Of a DNA stretch of 64,000 nt, positions 34,515-44,086 are shown piece by piece. Source of the stretch: an uncultured Roseobacter sp. (GTDB taxonomy: Bacteria > Pseudomonadota > Alphaproteobacteria > Rhodobacterales > Rhodobacteraceae); the NCBI RefSeq assembly GCF_947496515.1, contig NZ_CANMDB010000001.1, positions 434,001-498,000 of the forward strand, written 5' to 3'. The notes under the pieces are model-generated. The model worked only from the letters and a program-made list of their open reading frames with translations. It ran no database searches and had not been told where the DNA came from. How positions within the stretch are numbered: position 1 is the stretch's first letter; every line of letters starts with the position of its first letter. A program made the translations under genes and the position numbers.

Positions 34515-34580
34515 GTCATCCTCGGGCTCGACCCGAGGATCTGTTGGGCAGGAGATCCTCGGGTCGAGCCCGAGGATGAC
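34515..34580. repeat. 66-bp double palindrome, right boundary of GIY-YIG cassette
   Basis: A perfect inverted repeat of 27-nt arms (34515-34541 and 34554-34580) around a 12-nt loop TGTTGGGCAGGA; each arm is itself a dyad (ATCCTCGGG, spacer, CCCGAGGAT). It has the same head-to-head layout and related linker as 31942-32003. It lies between the glpQ stop (34607) and the GIY-YIG start (34501). Confidence 0.9.
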
Positions 34581-34606
34581 CGCGTCCTGGTTAACAAACC
34601 GTTGCA

Positions 34607-35487
<881 letters not shown>

Positions 35488-35488
<1 letters not shown>

Positions 35489-36359
35489 CACACCCCATCC
35501 CGTTTGTCGAGGTTTGTCATCACGGTGTAGAACACCCAGGAAATTAGCAGGATCACCAGGAAATACATGATGGAGAAGGCTGCTGCCGGTCCAAGATCGA
35601 ACTGACCCAAAGCCATCTTGACCAGATCAATCGACAGGAAGGTCGTGGCAGAGCCCGGCCCGCCGCCAGTGACCACGAAGGGCTCGGTATAGATCATGAA
35701 ACTGTCCATGAACCTGAGCAGGATCGCGATCATGAGGACCCCTGCCATCTTGGGCAACTCGATGTAGCGGAACACGGCCCAGCGGCTTGCCTGATCGATC
35801 TTGGCAGCCTGATAATACGCGTTGGGAATGGACTGCAGCCCGGCGTAGGCCAGCAAAGCCACGAGCGAGGTCCAGTGCCAGACATCCATGACGATTACAG
35901 TGACCCACGCCGCAAAGACGTCCTGGGTGTAGTTATAGGAGATCCCCAGCTCGTTCAGCGTGTAGCCCAGCAGGCCAATGTCGACGCGGCCAAAGATCTG
36001 CCAGATCGTGCCCACCACGTTCCAGGGGATCAGTAGCGGCAGCGACATGACCACCAGACAGAAAGACGCCCAGAACCCGGATTTCGGCATGTTCAGCGCA
36101 ATAAATATGCCAAGCGGAATCTCGATCGCCAGAATGATGCCCGAGAACATCAGCTGCCGCCAGAGCGCGTCCCACATTCGGTCGTCTTGAAGCATCTCGC
36201 GGAACCATTCGAGCCCCGCCCAGAAGAACTGGTTGTTGCCGAAGGTGTCCTGGACCGAATAATTCACAACCGTCATCAGCGGGATCACCGCCGAAAAAGC
36301 CACCAGCACCAGCACCGGCAGCACCAGAAACCACGCCTTTTGATTGACTGTCTTGTTCA

Positions 36360-36360
<1 letters not shown>
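35488..36360 (-). CDS. glpP: Glycerol ABC transporter permease GlpP
   Basis: Inner-membrane permease (MalF-like) paired with GlpQ. The ATG at 36360 overlaps the glpT stop (TGATG) and gives 290 residues (MNKTVNQKAWFLVLPVLVL). Six hydrophobic stretches are apparent, and the EAA loop is AGLQSIPNAYYQAAKIDQAS. Coupling on both sides shows it belongs to the continuous glpS-T-P-Q unit. Confidence 0.92.
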
Positions 36361-37441
<1,081 letters not shown>

Positions 37442-37442
<1 letters not shown>

Positions 37443-38530
37443 CAGGCGGCCTCCGCATAGGGCGCCGCAGCAACGAGATCGCCATCCTGCGCAAAGAGGT
37501 AGACATGGGCGGGATCAAGGAACACATCCAGTTCCTGACCGGGTGTCAGGCTCTGGATTCCGTGCACAAGCCCGACCCAGCGTTCACCGTGGTGATCCAG
37601 ATGGATGAAGGTTTCGGAGCCCGTGATCTCCGTCACGGAAAGCCGTGTGGAAAAGCGCATCGCCCCGGCGCCATGGGGCGTCAGCTCCAGATGGTTGGGG
37701 CGGAACCCGGCGGTGTAGTCACCGTCCGACAGCTGCGATGCCCCCGCAGGTGCCAAAACAGACTGACCGTCGCCAAAAGACAGTTGGTCGCCTCGCTTGG
37801 TGATCTTGAGAAAGTTCATCGGTGGGTCGGAAAACACCCGTGCCGTGGTCGCGTTCACCGGCTTGCGATATACTTGGGGTGTCGGACCAAACTGCGTCAC
37901 CCGACCCTCCCAAAGCGCCGCAGTATTGCCGCCCAGCAGCAGCGCCTCCTCCGGCTCAGTGGTGGCATAGACGAAAATCGCACCGGATTCCTCAAAGATC
38001 CGGGGGATCTCGGCGCGCAATTCCTCGCGCAGCTTGTAATCCAGGTTGGCCAGCGGTTCGTCGAGCAGCACCAATCCTGCGTTCTTGACCAGCGCCCGCG
38101 CCAGCGCGCAGCGTTGCTGCTGCCCGCCCGAGAGTTCCAATGGCTTGCGCTGCAGCATGGGTGTCAGCTGCATCAGTTCCGCCGTTTCACGCACCCGGGC
38201 GTCGATCTCCTTGCGGGTCTGCCCCATCAGCTTCATCGGGGAGGCGATATTGTCATAGACCGTCATGGACGGGTAGTTGATGAACTGCTGGTAGACCATG
38301 GCCACCTTACGATCCTGCACCCGCATGCCAGTGACGTCTTCGCCGTTCCAGATCACACGCCCCGTCGCAGGCACATCAAGCCCGGCCATCAGACGCATGA
38401 GCGTTGTCTTGCCCGACAGCGTCGGGCCAAGAAGGACGTTCATCGTCCCTTTTTCGAGCGCAATGTCGGTGGGGTAGATATGCGTCTGCCCCCCGACAGT
38501 CTTAGACACCCCTTCCAAGATCAAGGTCAT
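37442..38530 (-). CDS. glpS: Glycerol ABC transporter ATPase GlpS, H-loop histidine missing
   Basis: Second ATPase of the glycerol importer. The ATG at 38530 follows a GGGGGAAC site and gives 362 residues. Walker A is GPTLSGKT (35-42), the signature LSGGQ is intact (133-137) and Walker B is LVLLDEP (153-159) with E158. The switch region reads VYATTEPEEA, with T191 where the catalytic-cycle histidine is expected. A TOBE-like domain follows from about 240. It starts 16 bp after glpD. See GlpT for the complementary loss. Confidence 0.92.
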
Positions 38531-38546
38531 GTCCGTTCCCCCACGT

Positions 38547-40151
38547 TTATTCTGCGGCTTTGGCCATGCGCTCGCTCTGCTGCGATTGCATGAAGGTCTC
38601 CAGTCCCGCAATTTCTTCTTTTGTCAGTCTCAACCCAAGCTTGTTGCGCCGCCAGACGATATCTTCGGCGGTGCAGGCATATTCCTCCTCCATCAGCCAC
38701 AGCACTTCGCGCGCTGTCAGGCTGGCGCCAAAGTCCTGGCCGAGATCCGATGCTGCCTTCGCGTCTCCCAGCACATGCCAGGCATCGGTGCCATAGGCCC
38801 GAACCAGACGGCGCGCCCAGAAATCGCCCAGAAACGCGAAGTCATTTTGCAACCGCGCGACCAGAGCGTCGAACCCATCGACGGGAAAATCGCCGCCTGG
38901 CAGCGCGACCTCCGCCGTCCAGTGACCGGACGTGCCGGGAAAGAATGGCACGATCTTGTCCATCGCGTCCTCTGCCAGCTTGCGGTAGGTGGTGATCTTG
39001 CCACCAAAGACGTTCAAAATCGGCGCGCCACCGGTATTCTCGACCTTCAAGGTGTAATCGCGTGTGGCTGCTGTCGCGCTGCTCGCACCGTCATCATAGA
39101 GAGGGCGCACGCCGGAATAGCTCCATACCACATCGTCAACAGAGATATCACGCTTGAGATACTGGTTCACGAAGTCCAGCAGATAGTCACGTTCGCCATC
39201 GCTGCATTCAGGCTTTTTACTGGGGTCGTCATGTTCCGCGTCGGTGGTCCCGATCAGCGTGAAATCCGTCTCATATGGAATGGCAAAGATGATCCGCCCG
39301 TCTGTCCCCTGAAAGAAGTAGCATTTGTCATGATCATAGAGCTTGCGCGTCACGATATGGCTGCCACGCACGAGCCGCACCCCTTCGGTGGAATTGATCC
39401 GTACCTTTTGCTGGATGATATCCCCGACCCAAGGACCACCCGCGTTGACCAGCATCCTGGCGCGCAGCGTGCGCTGTTCGCCCGCGTAGGTATCCTCAAC
39501 CGTGACCTCCCAGACGTCATCAACGCGCGCGGCGCTGACGACTTTCGTGCGGACCATGATATCGGCGCCCCGCTGTTCGGCATCCCGCGCGTTCAGCACG
39601 ACCAGCCGTGAATCCTCGATCCAGCAGTCTGAATACTCGTAGGCCTTAGCCAAGCGGTCCTCGAGCGGCGCACCTTCGGGCCCCTGCGTGAGGTCGAGCG
39701 TGCGGGTGGCAGGCAGGATCTTGCGCCCGCCCAGATTGTCATAGAGCAGCAGGCCAAACCGGATCAGCCAGGCCGGGCGCCGCCCCTTCATCCACGGCAT
39801 GACCGTGTTGAGGATCTTGGACGTGGGCGTCGACCCCTCAAAGCGCATGTCCTTGTGATACGGCAGCACAAACCGCATCGGCCAGCTGATATGCGGCATG
39901 GCCTTCAGCAACACCTCACGTTCAGCCAGCGCATGACGCACCAGATTGATCTCGAAATACTCCAGATATCGCAGACCACCGTGAAAGAGCTTGGTTGAGG
40001 CGGAGGATGTGGCAGAGGCCAGATCGTTCATCTCCGCAAGCGCCACGCTAAGACCGCGCCCCGCCGCATCCCGGGCGATGCCGCATCCGTTGATGCCACC
40101 ACCGATGATGAACAGATCATAGGTTTCGGATTGCGTTTGCGATGACGTCAC
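38547..40151 (-). CDS. glpD: Glycerol-3-phosphate dehydrogenase (FAD, quinone-linked)
   Basis: Membrane-associated flavoprotein oxidising glycerol 3-phosphate to dihydroxyacetone phosphate. The start is taken as the GTG at 40151, giving 534 residues; a GGGGGGCCAG stretch precedes it and the FAD-binding GGGINGCG then falls at 17-24. The open frame continues to 40403, but the added 84 residues run through the promoter and show no family similarity. FHGGLRYLEYFEINLV near 60 and the C-terminal DAO_C domain are typical. It is the first gene of the glp operon, divergent from glpR. Confidence 0.95.
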   Translation of the reverse strand: MTSSQTQSETYDLFIIGGGINGCGIARDAAGRGLSVALAEMNDLASATSSASTKLFHGGLRYLEYFEINLVRHALAEREVLLKAMPHISWPMRFVLPYHKDMRFEGSTPTSKILNTVMPWMKGRRPAWLIRFGLLLYDNLGGRKILPATRTLDLTQGPEGAPLEDRLAKAYEYSDCWIEDSRLVVLNARDAEQRGADIMVRTKVVSAARVDDVWEVTVEDTYAGEQRTLRARMLVNAGGPWVGDIIQQKVRINSTEGVRLVRGSHIVTRKLYDHDKCYFFQGTDGRIIFAIPYETDFTLIGTTDAEHDDPSKKPECSDGERDYLLDFVNQYLKRDISVDDVVWSYSGVRPLYDDGASSATAATRDYTLKVENTGGAPILNVFGGKITTYRKLAEDAMDKIVPFFPGTSGHWTAEVALPGGDFPVDGFDALVARLQNDFAFLGDFWARRLVRAYGTDAWHVLGDAKAASDLGQDFGASLTAREVLWLMEEEYACTAEDIVWRRNKLGLRLTKEEIAGLETFMQSQQSERMAKAAE

Positions 40152-40221
40152 CTGGCCCCCCTGACCCAGCGATTTCCTGCTGGAGCAATGGGTAGCGCAC
40201 CGCCTGATGCCGTTCAAGTGC

Positions 40222-40280
40222 CTTTTTCGTTTATGTTCGATTTTTGCGTTCGACTTTCGCGGCGAACATTTTCGAACGTC
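40222..40280. promoter_or_regulatory. Candidate GlpR operator region
   Basis: Between the divergent glpD and glpR starts, several TTCG/CGAA half-sites cluster: TTTTTCGTTTATGTTCGA, TTGCGTTCGACTTTCG, and the inverted GAACATTTTCGAAC. GlpR of the DeoR family recognises sites of this TTCG-rich kind in other bacteria. The rest of the 269-bp gap shows no gene. Exact operator borders are not resolved. Confidence 0.5.
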
Positions 40281-40420
40281 GCGGTGCTTGACGTTGAGCA
40301 GAGCCAACGATCTCTGCCCGTCGGCTCGGCTGCGCTCGTCAGCAGTTGCGTGCAAGACAACGGATATTTTTCTTTGAAAATAATCGGCAATGCGACTATT
40401 CACACATAGGGAGGGTCGTC

Positions 40421-41182
40421 ATGTCGCAGAGTTTTCGTCAGCCAGATATTCTGAAGATCGCCCAACGAGAGGGTAAGGTCACGGTCGAAGAACTGGCAAC
40501 GCGCTTTGGCGTGACGCTGCAAACCATCCGCAGGGACCTGACCGAACTCGCAGAAGCGAACAAACTCGAACGTGTGCACGGCGGCGCGATTCTACCATCC
40601 GGCACGACCAACATCGAATACGAAGAGCGCCGGTTGTTGAACCAGGATTCCAAACGCGCCATCGCGCGTGCCTGCGCCAGCGAGATCCCCGAGGGGTGTT
40701 CGATCTTCCTCAACATCGGGACGGGCACCGAGGCGGTCGCCCGGGAGTTGCTGGAGCATCGCGACCTGCTCGTCGTGACCAACAATATGAACGTGGCCAA
40801 TATCCTCGCCGACAATTCCGAATGCCAGATCATTGTCACAGGCGGCGCGTTGCGGCGCTCCGACGGCGGACTCGTAGGGCCGCTCACGACCGAGACGATC
40901 CGTCAGTTCAAATTCGACTTTGCAGTCATTGGATGCTCCGCCATGGACGCGGACGGCGATTTGCTGGATTTCGATATTCAGGAGGTCGGCGTCAGCCAGA
41001 CCATCATCGCGCAAGCGCGCCACGCTTTTCTGGTGGCGGATCAGTCCAAGTTCAGCCGAACCGCCCCGGCGCGCATCGCTTCCATGCAGGTCCTGTCGGC
41101 TGTCTTTACCGACCACCCGTTGCCTCAGGATCTGGCGCGCCGGTGCGCCGACTGGGATACGCGGGTCGTGGTCGCCGCGTGA
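40421..41182 (+). CDS. glpR: Glycerol regulon repressor GlpR (DeoR family)
   Basis: Represses glycerol uptake and metabolism until glycerol 3-phosphate is present (family knowledge). The ATG at 40421 follows GGGAGGG and gives 253 residues. The DeoR HTH is at about 19-42 (KVTVEELATRFGVTLQTIRRDL), followed by RVHGGA (51-56) and a sugar-phosphate-binding domain with LNIGTGTEAVA and VGPLTTETI. It is divergent from the glpD operon. Its stop is 2 bp from the convergent creatininase-family gene. Confidence 0.93.
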   Translation: MSQSFRQPDILKIAQREGKVTVEELATRFGVTLQTIRRDLTELAEANKLERVHGGAILPSGTTNIEYEERRLLNQDSKRAIARACASEIPEGCSIFLNIGTGTEAVARELLEHRDLLVVTNNMNVANILADNSECQIIVTGGALRRSDGGLVGPLTTETIRQFKFDFAVIGCSAMDADGDLLDFDIQEVGVSQTIIAQARHAFLVADQSKFSRTAPARIASMQVLSAVFTDHPLPQDLARRCADWDTRVVVAA

Positions 41183-41184
41183 GC

Positions 41185-41961
41185 TCAGGGATGCTGCGGC
41201 AGCGGCGTCTTTTCCATCTTTCGCAGCAGATCCACGAACCCGGCCACCTGATGCCGCGCCGTCTCCGCCCCTTTTTCGGCCGTGGCGAGATGGGCCTCCC
41301 CCACGGTGCCCTCGGGATTGAGATCGCTGGCAATCCAGCCGTAGGACACCGGACCAATGGGTGAAATTGCCGTCTCCTCCGCGGTAGAGCGGAAATCCTG
41401 CGCCTTGCTCATATCAACCGTTTCGGGCCGAAAGTGCAGCATTAGTGAGGTCTCCACATCGCCGCCATGGATGCCAAAGCGTTGCTCCCGCTCGGAGTAG
41501 AGATGCGCGGGTGCACCGAAGGCGCCCCATTGGCATTTGACGGCGAGCATGCCCGCCTGGACCCGCAACTCCCGTGTCAGAATAGAGACCAGATCCAGGT
41601 TGCCCCCGTGGGAGTTGATGATGGCAATCTTGCGAATGCCCGCGCGCGCCACGCTGAGGCCGATCTCCGTCCAGGCAGACAGAGCCGTGGCAGCACTCAG
41701 CGTCAGGGTGCCAGCGGCCCAGAGATGTTCGTTCGATTTGCCCACCGCTTGCAGCGGCAGGATACGCAGATCCAGATCTGCCGGGGCCTGCACCCGCAGT
41801 TCGGCCAACATCCCCTGCCCGATCAGCGTATCGGTGCCCACCGGCAGATGCGGCCCGTGCTGCTCGATCGCCGCCGTGGGGAGGATCGCGATCGTCTTCA
41901 TGGGATCAAGATCCACGAAATCCGGGGCGCGATAATCGGCCCAGTCGCGCGCGCCGCTCAT
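41185..41961 (-). CDS. Creatininase-family amidohydrolase
   Basis: Metal-dependent hydrolase of the creatininase fold, which includes creatinine amidohydrolase, the ArfB deformylase and MftE. The 258 residues carry the metal ligands E33, H35 and D44 in EQHGPHLPVGTD, NSHGGN at 116-121 and HGGDVET with E170. It is the last gene of a nine-gene operon, its ATG overlapping the oxygenase stop (ATGA). In this setting it may open an amide bond in a heterocyclic ring or remove an N-acyl group. The exact substrate cannot be told from sequence. Confidence 0.85.
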   Translation of the reverse strand: MSGARDWADYRAPDFVDLDPMKTIAILPTAAIEQHGPHLPVGTDTLIGQGMLAELRVQAPADLDLRILPLQAVGKSNEHLWAAGTLTLSAATALSAWTEIGLSVARAGIRKIAIINSHGGNLDLVSILTRELRVQAGMLAVKCQWGAFGAPAHLYSEREQRFGIHGGDVETSLMLHFRPETVDMSKAQDFRSTAEETAISPIGPVSYGWIASDLNPEGTVGEAHLATAEKGAETARHQVAGFVDLLRKMEKTPLPQHP

Positions 41962-42878
41962 GCGTGGGCCTTGGGCGGATAGGTGGCATCAAGACGCGAC
42001 TGCAGATAATCGGCCGCGCGAACCGGCGGATACTTTGCCTGCCCCGTCCCGGGCAGAGCGGCCACAACCGTATCGGGGTTCGCCTCGACAAAGAAGGCCA
42101 CGGACCGCCGTTGTTTTTTGGGGGGCAGCACCCGGTGGGGTGTGGAGACGTAAATATCGTTGGTCCAGCGCATGAGGCAGTCACCGATGTTGACCACATA
42201 AGCCCCCGGCACATGCGGCACATCCGTCCAGTCACCTCCGCGCGGACGCACTTGCAGCCCGCCCTCGCCATCCGTCATCAGCAGCGTGATGGCCCCGTAG
42301 TCCGTGTGTGCGCCAGCGCCGATCTCGTCTGTAGCCCCGGTGGAGGGCGGATAGTGCAGCAGGCGAAGTGCGGCGAGCGGATCCTGAAAAGCGGACGTGA
42401 AATGCTCCGGTTCCAGCCCCAGATCGGCGGCAAAGGCGCGGTGAATGTCCACGCCCAGAGCAAGTGCGGCGTCATAGTAATCCAGCATCGTCTGCCGGAA
42501 CCCATCAATTTCAGGCCAGACGTTCACCCCACGGAACGGATCCCCGCGCCTGACGCGGGGATCTCCCGGTTCCAGATCGAGCCCGATGTTGAAGCTCTCC
42601 TTGCGGTCCACCTGACCGGATGTGTCATCGAGGGATTCGTCTCCCTGTGCTGCCCAACCGCGATAGTGCGGCGTCTTCAGGATGGACAGCGCCTCCTTGT
42701 CCGCCACGGAAAGCGCGAAGAACGCCGCCGCCATCTCAAAGACGCGGTCGCGCAGAGCCTCCGGCACCGTATGGTGCTGCAGCAGGAAAAACCCAGGCCC
42801 CCGGACCGCCGCCCCCAGATCCCGCAGAAATCCTGCGCGGTCGTGCTCAAACCGCCGCCAGTCGAGAACCGGGATCAT
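41958..42878 (-). CDS. 2-oxoglutarate/Fe(II) oxygenase, isopenicillin N synthase-like family
   Basis: Non-heme iron oxygenase of the DIOX/IPNS fold. The ATG at 42878 (ATGA overlap with the preceding gene) gives 306 residues. Iron ligands are H191 and D193 (HTDYGAITL) and H248 (TPHRV); the 2-oxoglutarate-binding RxS is R257/S259. The DIOX_N region is residues 1-115. Fungal thymine-7-hydroxylase belongs to the same family, which is relevant because the operon also encodes a cytosine deaminase-like enzyme and a pyrimidine-type importer. Codons for residues around 105-113 contain a 25-bp palindrome. Confidence 0.87.
   Translation of the reverse strand: MIPVLDWRRFEHDRAGFLRDLGAAVRGPGFFLLQHHTVPEALRDRVFEMAAAFFALSVADKEALSILKTPHYRGWAAQGDESLDDTSGQVDRKESFNIGLDLEPGDPRVRRGDPFRGVNVWPEIDGFRQTMLDYYDAALALGVDIHRAFAADLGLEPEHFTSAFQDPLAALRLLHYPPSTGATDEIGAGAHTDYGAITLLMTDGEGGLQVRPRGGDWTDVPHVPGAYVVNIGDCLMRWTNDIYVSTPHRVLPPKKQRRSVAFFVEANPDTVVAALPGTGQAKYPPVRAADYLQSRLDATYPPKAHA
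42539..42563. repeat. Repeat-like palindrome inside the oxygenase gene
   Basis: GATCCCCGCG (42539-42548), spacer CCTGA, then CGCGGGGATC (42554-42563). The layout (GATCC...GGATC, 5-nt spacer CCTGA) copies the extragenic unit at 31942-31964. It lies in frame, encoding the stretch GDPRVRRGD, which has the usual family length, so nothing appears inserted. Confidence 0.6.
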
Positions 42879-43504
42879 GCGCGCACCTCCTTGCCACGCC
42901 CGCCGGGAAGGCCGAGGAAGCTGCCCATCCGCGCACTGACCCTGTCGAGATGCGCTGCCCGGCTGGCGGGGGTGGAGCTGTCCATCAGGTAATGCGCGGC
43001 AAAAACCGTCCGGCAGCGCCGCGAACAGATGGCTCGCACCCCGCGCAGGATCGTCCGTTTTCCCGGCGCACCGATCATCTGCGTCAGCCACCAGCTGGCA
43101 CCACAGGTCGTAAAGACACCCAGCCGGGTGATGTGGGTCAATCCCGGCCGGATGTTGTCGTTCTGACCATCCGGCATCAGAAAGGCCACATCGGGCAGCA
43201 ACACCCGGTCCAGCCACCCTTTCAGCATGGCGGGCAGCCCGTACCACCACGTCGGGTAAACAAAGATCAGCGTATCGCACCACAGGATGTGCTCCACGTC
43301 CTGCGCAACCGGCGCACGGTTGCAGGTGGTATCCTCGTAGATGTCGAGCTCCCCAGAGCTCAGCACCGGAGAGAAGTCGCCGCGATACAGATCAATGAGC
43401 CGCGTCTCCGCACCTGCCTCGCGCAGCTTATCCATCACCCTGTCGCGCACCGCAGCGGTGAAACTGGTCTCTTTCGGGTGGCAGTACACAATCAGGGCCC
43501 GCAT
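42875..43504 (-). CDS. Flavodoxin-fold NAD(P)H oxidoreductase (first of a pair)
   Basis: NAD(P)H:quinone oxidoreductase/FMN reductase type protein of 209 residues. The N-terminal ALIVYCHPKETSF binds the flavin phosphate, and FVYPTWWYGLPAMLKGWLDRV (residues 81-101) is the Flavodoxin_2 hallmark. It starts directly after the stop of its paralogue (no intervening base) and overlaps the oxygenase gene. It may supply reduced flavin or reduce a pathway intermediate. The substrate is unknown. Confidence 0.83.
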   Translation of the reverse strand: MRALIVYCHPKETSFTAAVRDRVMDKLREAGAETRLIDLYRGDFSPVLSSGELDIYEDTTCNRAPVAQDVEHILWCDTLIFVYPTWWYGLPAMLKGWLDRVLLPDVAFLMPDGQNDNIRPGLTHITRLGVFTTCGASWWLTQMIGAPGKRTILRGVRAICSRRCRTVFAAHYLMDSSTPASRAAHLDRVSARMGSFLGLPGGRGKEVRA

Positions 43505-44086
43505 TCAAAATCTCTCCATTTCAGCGTCGATCCGGGCCAGAAACCCGGCGCGTTGTGCATCCGTCGCGCGATTCATGTCATAGAGCGCAAGATACCGCAT
43601 CTTGTCCGGGCGACACACGTGCCGCACAGCGCGGGTGACCACACGCCGTGGCGGATCTCCCACCAGCAGTGCCCGCATGCGGCTGCCGCCATAGGTCGTT
43701 ACAGCCGCCAGCTTGCGGATATTGCGCAGGTTCGGGCGAACGCGGCCCTGATCCAGGGTAAAGGACACACCCGGTAGAAAAACACGGTCAAAAAAGCCCT
43801 TCAGGATCGCCGGATAGCCGAAATTCCACACGGGAAACACCATCACCAGCGCCTCGGCCCGGCGCAAGCGATCCACGTATTCGTCCACCGCACCGGTATT
43901 GCCCGGCGCATCGTGATAGCCCCGCCGCTCCTCGGCGGTCAGCACGGGCGAAAACCCTTCGGCGTTCAGATCGCAATCGTCCACATCCCAGCCCCGCGCC
44001 AGCAAGCCATCCACGACGCGGGTGTGCAGCGCGGCAGAAAAACTCTCCTCGCAGGGGTGCGCAAAAAGGACGAGCGCTGCGGTCAT
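43505..44086 (-). CDS. Flavodoxin-fold NAD(P)H oxidoreductase (second of a pair)
   Basis: A 193-residue paralogue of the next gene. It has ALVLFAHPCEESF at the N-terminus and VFPVWNFGYPAILKGFFDRV (residues 80-99), the matching flavodoxin-fold motif. The ATG overlaps the FAD oxidase stop (ATGA). Two adjacent but clearly diverged copies suggest different partners or a heterodimer rather than a recent duplication. Function beyond the family is not known. Confidence 0.83.
   Translation of the reverse strand: MTAALVLFAHPCEESFSAALHTRVVDGLLARGWDVDDCDLNAEGFSPVLTAEERRGYHDAPGNTGAVDEYVDRLRRAEALVMVFPVWNFGYPAILKGFFDRVFLPGVSFTLDQGRVRPNLRNIRKLAAVTTYGGSRMRALLVGDPPRRVVTRAVRHVCRPDKMRYLALYDMNRATDAQRAGFLARIDAEMERF

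Larger units (their letters stand above)
34170..34580. mobile_element. Putative palindrome-bounded GIY-YIG cassette inserted in the glp operon
   Basis: A 411-bp segment bounded by 27-nt inverted repeats (34170-34196 and 34554-34580, 26/27 identical). It contains one gene, a GIY-YIG nuclease, filling 297 of the 318 bp between the inner edges of the repeat units. It splits glpQ from glpU in an otherwise tightly coupled operon. No clear target-site duplication is visible. Mobility is inferred from structure; the repeats and gene are seen directly. Confidence 0.5.

Noticed and set aside
34160-34590. Target-site duplication flanking the GIY-YIG cassette
   Set aside because: The bases outside the two terminal repeats (GCGGCT and CGCG) do not match over a convincing length.
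40152-40403. 84-residue N-terminal extension of GlpD
   Set aside because: It crosses the promoter and operator region, and the FAD-binding fold begins shortly after the GTG at 40151.
42539-42563. Idea that a repeat inserted extra residues into the oxygenase
   Set aside because: From memory of the family, the motif at this point has the same length, so no added residues are evident.
41185-42878. Calling the operon a creatinine or penicillin pathway from the family names creatininase and isopenicillin N synthase
   Set aside because: These are fold-family labels; the importer and deaminase types point to a ring compound of unknown identity.
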